Both the position numbers and the translations under genes were made by a program. DNA of 64,000 nucleotides, taken from Bacillus spongiae. Lineage in GTDB: Bacteria; Bacillota; Bacilli; Bacillales; Bacillaceae_K. The stretch lies in contig NZ_JBBAXC010000004.1 of NCBI RefSeq assembly GCF_037120725.1, forward strand, positions 124,001 to 188,000. The letters are read 5' to 3'. The notes beneath the pieces are model-generated. The model ran no database searches. It was not told where the DNA came from and worked only from the letters and a program-made list of their open reading frames with translations. Below, in pieces: positions 57,557-64,000 of this stretch (the stretch's first letter is position 1; each line of letters begins with the position of its first letter).

Positions 57557-59293
57557 CTACTCATTTATGATTTTCAATCCTCTATCAATCAATTCATTCG
57601 TTTCATGATTTATACTTTTTAATTGCTCTAATTGGCTTAATAGTTCTCCTTGCTTATCTGGTAAAATATCATTTTTAAGCAATAGCTCCAAAATTTCAAT
57701 TCTTAATAGCCAGTCAATCGGTGCCTCAGTTGTCAGCTCGTCTATAATCATAGGGAGTGAACTTTCAAGGTCAACTAGATTATTTGTTGACTCTCTTAGC
57801 ACACGAACGTTTCCATATAATTCTTCTAAACGAGTTGGGTTTTGTTGTTCGATTTCCACGTTAACAGCTTGTTCGATATGGTCGTAAAATGCTTCAGAAT
57901 CGGCTGCACCTGCAAATACAGATACAATCTTTTCACCCACTGCCATATCATAAGAACCCCAACTTGGATCAAATAACGTTTCTCCATTAAAAGTGACGGC
58001 ACAATCCTTAAAGGAAATGACTTGGATTTTGCCTGCATTGCGAATCACTTCTGTCGGAACTCCAGTAACGACAACTCCACTTTCAAACGATAGCTCTGAA
58101 GGAACCCCTATCACGATACCCGCTTCTACTAATTCTTGATTTGTCCACTCTTCTAAAGGCTTTTCAGTATCTTTTAATAATCCGATTGGTGAACCAAAAC
58201 CATCAGCATGCGTTTCTTTACCATGACCATTGATTTCTTTATTTCCACTATTTAAAGTTGTTTCTCCAACAGTATTCATATAAATCGCTTCACCGTTAGT
58301 ATCTTTAATAATTTTAGATAGTGTGCCTGTCACTTGAAGGCCAGAACTGTATTCTATCGTAGCGGTATGAGCAGAGTTAATCGCTTTTTCAAGGCTCTCC
58401 GTTCCCCCACGCTTCCACGCCATCGTTTCTGAAAATTGTTCTACGGCTTCAATAAGTTGCTCGAATCGCTCACAGACGAACAGCTGTGGTTGAGGTTTCG
58501 TAATATCAAAGCCAGTTTGAATGACTTGTTGTAAATCAAAAGGAATTTTCTCAACGGCATCCGTGATACTATTTTTCCCTTCAGCTACAGAAGAAAGAAG
58601 TCCCGCTCCATAAATTTTGGGATCATTTACCGTTCCAATGAGTCCATATTCTACTGTCCACCAGTATAGACGAGAAATTTGTTCTGCCTCTGATAATATG
58701 GTTACTTTCTTCTGTTTTTCTTCCATATCCTTTTTCGCTAGATTAATCTCCGCCTCAGTTGCTGTACCACTTTCTAAAAGGTTGGAATAATGACGAGTCG
58801 CTTCAAAAACATCGTGTTCTTCCTTCGTTGCAATTGCTTTTGAGCCTATATGGCCAAATAGTTTAACGTATTCAGAAAACTTATCATCACAAAGAATAGG
58901 AGCATGGCCTGCAGCTTCGTGAATAATATCTGGAGCTGGAGTGTATTGAATGTTTTCTAGCTTTCGAATATCAGATGCAATGGGTAACAGACCGTGTGCC
59001 TGAAAATCAAAGAAAATAACACCAGGGATAAATCCATCAATATTGACCGCTCCCCACTCGAATGGCGATAAAGATTCGTTCATTTCTTCAACATTAGGTA
59101 TTTTCTCGATGGAAATACCAGATGCGGCCAAACCATCACTGTAAGCTGGATGTGCTGTGTTGTTTAAGAAATGCTTATTTTGTCTCATAACATATCGCCA
59201 CACTGCCTGATCAATACTCGTATAACGATCATATTGTTGATCTATCACATATTTTTGTAAATGGTTTGGGATTCTTTTTTTGGTTGTTTCCAT
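57557..59293 (-). CDS. Aromatic amino acid hydroxylase (phenylalanine 4-monooxygenase-like)
   Basis: A 578-residue enzyme. The iron site is His125 and His130 in IIHEAAGHAPIL and Glu215 in WWTVEYGLIG, the 2-His-1-Glu triad of pterin-dependent hydroxylases. The catalytic domain covers roughly residues 10-300; about 280 C-terminal residues have no counterpart in bacterial PhhA (~260-300 aa) but similar long forms exist in Bacillus. It should convert Phe to Tyr with tetrahydropterin. GGAGGT precedes the ATG. A T-box leader controls it. Confidence 0.88.
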   Translation of the reverse strand: METTKKRIPNHLQKYVIDQQYDRYTSIDQAVWRYVMRQNKHFLNNTAHPAYSDGLAASGISIEKIPNVEEMNESLSPFEWGAVNIDGFIPGVIFFDFQAHGLLPIASDIRKLENIQYTPAPDIIHEAAGHAPILCDDKFSEYVKLFGHIGSKAIATKEEHDVFEATRHYSNLLESGTATEAEINLAKKDMEEKQKKVTILSEAEQISRLYWWTVEYGLIGTVNDPKIYGAGLLSSVAEGKNSITDAVEKIPFDLQQVIQTGFDITKPQPQLFVCERFEQLIEAVEQFSETMAWKRGGTESLEKAINSAHTATIEYSSGLQVTGTLSKIIKDTNGEAIYMNTVGETTLNSGNKEINGHGKETHADGFGSPIGLLKDTEKPLEEWTNQELVEAGIVIGVPSELSFESGVVVTGVPTEVIRNAGKIQVISFKDCAVTFNGETLFDPSWGSYDMAVGEKIVSVFAGAADSEAFYDHIEQAVNVEIEQQNPTRLEELYGNVRVLRESTNNLVDLESSLPMIIDELTTEAPIDWLLRIEILELLLKNDILPDKQGELLSQLEQLKSINHETNELIDRGLKIINE

Positions 59294-59424
59294 TATTAAT
59301 TACCTCCAGTATTTTATTAATATTTAGCAAACAGGTTGGTATTAGGGAAGAAAGCAATCTGGATTTTCTCCACTCTTCCATAACGAAACTTGCGCCTAGA
59401 AGAATCCTGCTTCTTAAATATACG

Positions 59425-59632
59425 TAAAAAAGCCTCTTTGTCCCCTAATACAAGGGACGAAGAAGCTCTCCGCGTTACCACCCTACTTAACAAACCAAGT
59501 TGATTTGTTCACTCATTCAGTCAAGTCCTAACATGATAACCGTAATTCACTAAAGTTTCGCCTGAACTTTCACCAGCCGTTCAGTCTCTATTTTCTGCTA
59601 AAACTCTCGTTACTGCTTGTTATCGGACTTCT
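59425..59632 (-). promoter_or_regulatory. T-box leader riboswitch, probably tyrosine-specific
   Basis: On the minus strand the T-box AGGGTGGTAACGCG (plus 59471-59484) is followed by a terminator (GTCCC/GGGGAC stem, then TTTTTT). Stem I closes with AAGTCC-GATAAC and GTTATC...GGACTT (plus 59625-59630 at the 5' end). The specifier loop 3' side reads TTAGTGAATTACG; UAC, followed by a purine, is the likely specifier, so tRNA-Tyr. It links Phe hydroxylation to tyrosine shortage. The T-box is certain; the specificity is an inference by alignment in the head. Confidence 0.9.
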
Positions 59633-59692
59633 TTTATATTTAGCTTTTTATCTTAGACGCATAAACGCTTTTAAGTAATAAAGTATATAAAT

Positions 59693-59721
59693 ATATTATA
59701 ACTCTTTAATAAATTTGTCAA
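59693..59721 (-). promoter_or_regulatory. Promoter of the T-box operon
   Basis: TTGACA (plus 59716-59721) lies 17 bases from TAATAT (59693-59698) on the minus strand; TATAAT itself is at 15 bases. Transcription would begin about 55 bases before Stem I. Confidence 0.7.
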
Positions 59722-60024
59722 TAATAAGTAAATAGATTAGTTTTTTAAACTTTTCTCTAAAATGCTGTACTATTAAAGGGTTCCATCACGTATAGTAAAT
59801 ACCAATTTTTATCTATTCCTAATACTTTTTGCATATGGTACCCTGTTAACGTCACTTTCTTTATTTGTAAAGAATAGCTCTTATTGCACATTACATCTCG
59901 TCAGTAAAATGTTACATTAATTTCGCTGCATATATTAATAGTTATCAACAAGAGTTTTAATAGCTAGAAGAATCAAATAGATTACGAGAAGCAAGAATAA
60001 AAATAAGGAGGTTGTAGATTTACT

Positions 60025-61047
60025 ATGAAAATGAACAAAAAATTCATGATTACGATTACTACCGCTTTTTTATTAACATTGGCACCGTGGGGAATGAAGG
60101 CAAATGGAGAATCTAGTACTCACAATAAAACGATTAGTAAAAGTGACACATTGATGATCACACTTAATGAACATGTAAGTGCTAAAGTTCTTTTCCACCA
60201 ATTCATAAAAGACCTTGATGAAAAATTTGGTATAACCATTCATTTTAATGACTTGTCACTAAATGTTGAAGAATCACCAGTACCCTTTCCATTTTCCAAT
60301 AAAATTTTCGTAATGGGCAAAACACCAACTCAAACTACAGAGAAACCGGTTGAAGCAGAGCCTACTCAAACTGCTCAGAAACTAGCTGAAGAAGAGCCTA
60401 CCCAAACTGCTCAGAAACCGGCTGAAACAGAGCCTACTCAAGTTGCTCAGAAACCAGCTAAAGCAGAGCCTACTCAAGTTGCTCAGAAACCGGCTGAAGT
60501 AGAGCCTACTCAAGTTGCTCAGAAGCCAGCTGAAGAAGAGCCTGCTCAAACTGCTCAGGAGCCAGCTGAAGCAGAGCCTGCTCAAACTGCTCAGGAGCCA
60601 GCTGAAGCAGAGCCTGCTCAAACTACACAAAAGAAAGCTGAAACTGATCCTCCACAAACGACTAGTACAGTTAGTGCGTTTGAAAGGCAGGTCGTAGACT
60701 TAACAAATGCAGAGCGTGCTAAACAAGGATTGGCTCCATTAACGTTAGATACGAAATTAAGCAGTGTTGCCAAAGAAAAATCAAATGATATGCAACAAAA
60801 TGGTTATTTCGATCATAATAGTCCTAAATACGGTTCTCCATTTGAAATGATGAAGAGCTTTGGCATTACTTACTATGCTGCAGCTGAAAACATCGCAAAG
60901 GGGCAAAGTAGTCCTGAAGCTGTAGTAAATGCATGGATGAATTCTAGTGGTCACCGTGCAAACATATTGAACCCAAACTTGACACATATTGGTGTGGGTC
61001 ACGTTGGAGGAAGTAACATATGGACTCAAATGTTCATCGGAAAATAA
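60025..61047 (+). CDS. Secreted CAP-domain protein with 12-residue repeats (YkwD-like)
   Basis: A 340-residue exported protein. The signal peptide is about 28 residues, ending near KANG. Residues ~100-210 are about nine copies of a 12-residue unit KPAExEPTQxAQ. The CAP/SCP domain (residues ~220-340) shows VVDLTNAERAKQGLAPL, YFDHNSPKYGSPFEM, AAENIAKGQ and NSSGHRANILNPNLTHIGVG, as in YkwD. Function of bacterial CAP domains is poorly known; many are surface proteins or spore-coat proteins. Confidence 0.9.
   Translation: MKMNKKFMITITTAFLLTLAPWGMKANGESSTHNKTISKSDTLMITLNEHVSAKVLFHQFIKDLDEKFGITIHFNDLSLNVEESPVPFPFSNKIFVMGKTPTQTTEKPVEAEPTQTAQKLAEEEPTQTAQKPAETEPTQVAQKPAKAEPTQVAQKPAEVEPTQVAQKPAEEEPAQTAQEPAEAEPAQTAQEPAEAEPAQTTQKKAETDPPQTTSTVSAFERQVVDLTNAERAKQGLAPLTLDTKLSSVAKEKSNDMQQNGYFDHNSPKYGSPFEMMKSFGITYYAAAENIAKGQSSPEAVVNAWMNSSGHRANILNPNLTHIGVGHVGGSNIWTQMFIGK
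60334..60660 (+). repeat. 36-bp tandem repeat coding for KPAExEPTQxAQ
   Basis: Nine or so imperfect 36-bp units inside the CAP-protein gene. Units near the 3' end (EPAEAEPAQTAQ twice) are nearly identical, which suggests recent expansion. The encoded Pro/Glu/Gln-rich rod may span the cell wall. Confidence 0.85.
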
Positions 61048-61102
61048 TTGTTTGCTAAATTGAAAAAATGATAAATATACGTTGAAAAGAGTAAAGACTT
61101 TA

Positions 61103-61140
61103 ACCCCATTAGCTAATATTTGCTAATGGGGTATTTTAAT
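61103..61140 (+). terminator. Terminator after the CAP gene
   Basis: ACCCCATTAGC pairs with GCTAATGGGGT around TAATATTT, followed by ATTTTAATAT. Confidence 0.8.
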
Positions 61141-61215
61141 ATATTTATTTTTTACCATCACCAAATTAAGTAATAAAATTCATCTTATTGTCCACGATCG
61201 GAGTAGATTTTGAAG

Positions 61216-61249
61216 GGAGTCCCTATTAAAAGGTAGTGGGACTTTTTTC
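61216..61249 (+). terminator. Second plus-strand terminator
   Basis: AGTCCC pairs with GGGACT (loop of 14 bases), followed by TTTTTT. It is a back-up for the CAP gene and shields the convergent NUDIX gene. Confidence 0.55.
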
Positions 61250-61258
61250 ATTTCGCTA

Positions 61259-61936
61259 TTAGAAGCTTTCCAGTACTCCCCCCTCTCTCCCTACCTGATT
61301 TAAGCGATTCATACGTTCAAGAACCGTCTTATAAAAGGAGCGTTCGTGTGGAACGAAGTGATGCATTTGCACTACTTTATTAAAATTTTGTTGCTCCCCA
61401 CATTCATTTATTTCAAACCCTTCTATTTTCACTTCTGTTCTTTTCCCCTCAATTAATTCGCTAAATACTTGTATTGGAACCCGTCCAATCCCTGCCACTT
61501 CCTCTTTTTGTAATTTCCATTCGACGTTACCTTTTAATAGATACAAAAATACGTTGGCCAATTCATTGTCGATTAACTCATCATGGTGAACACTATAGCG
61601 GATTTGTCCTACTTCAATTAATTCTGAAAATGAAACCGCTAACCCAATCTCTTCTTCTATCTCGCGGACACCATCTTTAATGGTCTCATGTGCTAAAATA
61701 TGCCCTGCTGCGGTAATGTCGAATAAATAAGGATAATCTTTTTTGGAACGACTACGTAGTTGAAAATATAGGTAATCAACCTCGTCTTCCCTTTTCATCA
61801 CCCAGCAGTGAAACGTTTCATGCCAATATCCCTTTTTATGTACCTCTTCACGCGTTGCAATTCCGCACCGCTCATAGTTCTCGTTGAAAATTGTTAATTT
61901 TTCAGTCTCCACTTTCACGTTCCCCCAATTGTTCAT
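61259..61936 (-). CDS. NUDIX hydrolase
   Basis: A 225-residue NUDIX protein. The Nudix box GHILAHETIKDGVREIEEEI fits Gx5Ex7REUxEExG. The N-terminus (ERCGIATREEVHKKGYWHET) and length resemble IPP-isomerase-like NUDIX proteins (YfcD type), which cleave nucleoside diphosphate derivatives; substrate not known. Confidence 0.87.
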   Translation of the reverse strand: MNNWGNVKVETEKLTIFNENYERCGIATREEVHKKGYWHETFHCWVMKREDEVDYLYFQLRSRSKKDYPYLFDITAAGHILAHETIKDGVREIEEEIGLAVSFSELIEVGQIRYSVHHDELIDNELANVFLYLLKGNVEWKLQKEEVAGIGRVPIQVFSELIEGKRTEVKIEGFEINECGEQQNFNKVVQMHHFVPHERSFYKTVLERMNRLNQVGREGGVLESF

Positions 61937-62188
61937 TCATATTCCGCTACTAATTTTACCAAAAAAGGATGGAAAAATCTCCCCTTGCCATTCTCCTTTT
62001 CTTCTCTTAACTACACATGAAAAAATATAGCCTTAATGATGTAAATAAAGAATTACTCTAGGTGTGTACAACCTAGTTGCAAAGGTATATGTCGCTAATA
62101 GATCCCTTCTTTCCATTATCACTTTATCTTGGTACACAATTAGGACAACAATCATATGCTATAGAAATAGAATGGAAGGAGGGCTCGT

Positions 62189-62455
62189 ATGGGTTCTGTT
62201 AACAAATCCTCTTGTGGTTTATGTTGTATTGCAGCTGCGCTTGCCATTTTATCTTATGTTGGTCTTGGTTTAGGGTTTGGTATTGGGCTAGGATCTGCTG
62301 CGGAAGCTATTGGGCGGAATCCAAGTGCTGTAGTGCAAGTACTGATTGCGTTAATCCTTGGTATTTTAGTTTTTCTCGTTTTTGCTATATTGGCTTTCAT
62401 TATTGCATTTAAATTAGTTAAGATTGCAAAAGATTCTTGTTCAAAAGATTGTTAA
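62189..62455 (+). CDS. Cysteine-rich protein resembling ATP synthase c subunit without the ion-binding acid
   Basis: An 88-residue two-helix membrane hairpin from ATG 62189 with AAGGAGG. Residues ~1-12 are cysteine-rich (SSCGLCC). Helix 1 has the Gly pattern YVGLGLGFGIGLG; the loop AAEAIGRNP is that of F-type c subunits. Helix 2 (VLIALILGILVFLVFAILAF) has no Glu or Asp, which the c subunit needs for proton transport. The tail ends KDSCSKDC. It cannot work as a rotor c subunit; it may line a different ring or bind metal or thiols. No atp genes are near. Confidence 0.75.
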   Translation: MGSVNKSSCGLCCIAAALAILSYVGLGLGFGIGLGSAAEAIGRNPSAVVQVLIALILGILVFLVFAILAFIIAFKLVKIAKDSCSKDC

Positions 62456-63221
62456 CCAAAGTGATTTTCAACAGCCTATTTCATATATTCTTGTAACCAA
62501 GCTGACTAATCGATTTCTTCGTATATGTCAAAACGGTGTTAAGGTTGGGTTAAAGGGATCATTTTATCAATTTTACGGAAAAGCTATTTTGGTGTTATTT
62601 AGATAAATAACATAAACATTCACTCCACAAAAAAGATCGACTATGACTTGCTATACAGCCATTCCATTTATCAAGTATGTTCGTTGAAGTTTTTCTCTAT
62701 AGAATCCTTGTCTCTTTATGTATTTTCTTACAACCCATTATTTCATGAAGTTTATAAAAAATATCCATTTAGCATATTTATGTTATTGAATACACATTTA
62801 GCTCTGATGCGGTGTTAAATTCCGTTTATAAAATAAAGAGAACTCTAAAGTGAAATAGCACCAATTCGCCTTTTTCCCAAACTTCCACAAACTGAATAAG
62901 TTGGATGTATAGATATGTACTCTCCGTTTAGAAAAATAGGTATAGAAGACTATTAGGTTTTATTCAAGCTCATCTACTATTCATATATAAAAGAAATTAC
63001 CTTTCATTTAATCAGTAATGACCTTCTAATTGTCGACATTCCATAACTACATTACTTTAGCCATTTGGCCTATAAAGTTCACATTGTTAACATAGACATT
63101 CTGAGATTTGTTTAACATAGGAGATTTTCGTTTGTGGATTTGTTTAATTATGTCTTTACATATTCGTGTAGAATGAAATGAATTTTAAAAATTACCAATA
63201 GCATTGCAAAACCACTTTCAA
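62456..63221. other. Convergent intergenic region
   Basis: About 770 bases between two genes for cysteine-pair membrane proteins. No open frame with a ribosome site, no clear hairpin besides the terminator at 63222. Confidence 0.5.
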
Positions 63222-63255
63222 ATCAAAAAGCACCCTCGAAAGGATGCCTTTTGAT
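63222..63255 (-). terminator. Terminator after the triple-repeat membrane gene
   Basis: ATCAAAAGGCATCCT pairs with AGGGTGCTTTTTGAT (G-U pairs included) on the minus strand. The T-run is in the stem's 3' arm. Confidence 0.55.
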
Positions 63256-63263
63256 CAAAACGA

Positions 63264-63914
63264 TTACTGTTTATTTTTTTTCCAAAAAGATATAATGATC
63301 GCTGCTATCCCTAACAAGATAACACTATTTGTCAAACTTCCGAAACCAGCGATTAACTCCTCTTCTTCAAATGAGAGAAGAACACCAATCCCTAACCCTA
63401 CTCCTGCCAATGCTAATGTCCCTGCAAAACAACACAAGCTTTGACGTTTCTTTAATGATATAACAATAATCAAAAACGCAGCGATTAAGATCACGAGAAA
63501 AAGGATAGCCAATAAAAGAAGGCTAATTTCCTCAAAATCCCCAAATAAATCTTCAATTTTTGATAATATTATCCCCGCTCCAAGTCCGACTCCTGCAAAA
63601 GCAATTCCTCCACCTAAACAACAAAATTCCTTTTTCTTCAAAACAGATAATAGCGTGAAAATGCTTAAAAAGAGGGCGATTAGAATCAAAATAATGATGC
63701 TAATAAGGCTAATCAGATCCTCAATATCCCCACCTTCTTCGATAGCTCCCCAAACGAAGAGACCAATTCCAGCAGAAATAACTCCCAGTGCCAATCCTGC
63801 ACCTAAACAACAAATGGGGTCATCCTTTTTGAATGATAATACAAGGGTTATTATAGCAAAAATGGCAGCGATCAATATAATTAAGAATCCTGTTAAGAAA
63901 ATCAATTCATCCAT
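63264..63914 (-). CDS. Membrane protein with three KK-CC-glycine-helix repeats
   Basis: A 216-residue protein with seven hydrophobic segments in three repeats of about 65 residues: a very hydrophobic helix, Lys-Lys, a Cys-Cys pair, a glycine-rich helix and an acidic loop. Repeat cores are PICCLGAGLALGVISAGIG, FCCLGGGIAFAGVGLGAGI and LCCFAGTLALAGVGLGIGV. A last single helix ends at KKNKQ. GGTGAG precedes the ATG. The repeats recall helix 1 of the c-like protein at 62189 (CCIAAALAILSYVGLGLGFG). I know no named family. Confidence 0.75.
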   Translation of the reverse strand: MDELIFLTGFLIILIAAIFAIITLVLSFKKDDPICCLGAGLALGVISAGIGLFVWGAIEEGGDIEDLISLISIIILILIALFLSIFTLLSVLKKKEFCCLGGGIAFAGVGLGAGIILSKIEDLFGDFEEISLLLLAILFLVILIAAFLIIVISLKKRQSLCCFAGTLALAGVGLGIGVLLSFEEEELIAGFGSLTNSVILLGIAAIIISFWKKNKQ

Positions 63915-64000
63915 TTTCTCACCTCCGCTATAATTCTATGTGAAGGTGAAATGAATCATGACTAACGGTTTCCAAATGGAAGGAAGTTCCTTATCCTTCA

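Noticed and set aside
60382-60657. 91-codon minus-strand frame with SRLCFSW repeats
   Set aside because: It is the antisense shadow of the KPAExEPTQxAQ repeat in the CAP gene.
62424-62606. 60-codon frame overlapping the c-like gene
   Set aside because: No ribosome site and out of frame with the real gene.

Overview
The window is AT-rich chromosomal DNA from a spore-forming member of the Bacillaceae. The best evidence is a block in the order known from Bacillus subtilis: lexA, divergent yneA-yneB-ynzC, tkt, sirA (yneE), yneF, then ccdA, yneI, ccdC (yneJ) and convergent yneK. SirA and a Spo0E-type phosphatase point to sporulation. Start codons, Shine-Dalgarno sequences, LexA boxes and a T-box leader all fit this group. 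I cannot name the genus.

Left part (1-15.6 kb) is accessory. It opens with the N-terminal part of a secreted Vps62-like / fibronectin III / beta-gamma-crystallin protein. A 1.4 kb gene-poor stretch follows that holds a compact GC-rich element, possibly a structured RNA or a mobile-element end. Next come two modules pairing a WYL regulator with an alpha/beta hydrolase, a TetR / metallo-hydrolase / YrdB operon with two clear operators, a SCO1-like copper lipoprotein, type II pantothenate kinase, an HSL-type esterase, and a small patch of decayed genes.

Middle part (15.7-42.4 kb) is mostly core. It contains sbcD-sbcC, the DUF1659/DUF2922/YvrJ trio of very small genes, two lipoproteins, a phosphoglycerate-mutase-type phosphatase with an esterase, VanZ, yneK, a divergent polysaccharide deacetylase, and ccdC-yneI-ccdA for cytochrome c maturation. 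After these come a Spo0E-like gene, a heterodimeric BmrC/BmrD-type ABC exporter, a YfmJ-type oxidoreductase, yneF, sirA, tkt, ynzC, yneB, yneA and lexA. The lexA/yneA divergent promoter carries three LexA boxes, so SOS induction would block division through YneA.

Right part (42.7-64 kb) is again accessory. It has a LysM/L,D-transpeptidase, an M3 peptidase divergent from an ArsR-type regulator, an aldo-keto reductase, and a 2.6 kb graveyard of small broken and intact genes with a duplicated 40 bp segment. A methyltransferase, HAD, NAT-like and uridine-kinase-like set follows. An S9 peptidase and an aromatic amino acid hydroxylase behind a T-box leader (specifier probably UAC, tyrosine) come next, then a CAP-domain protein with a 12-residue repeat and a NUDIX hydrolase. 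The window ends with two convergent genes for cysteine-pair, glycine-rich membrane proteins. One looks like an ATP synthase c subunit without its ion-binding carboxylate; the other has three internal repeats of a similar unit. These two are the best candidates for something undescribed.
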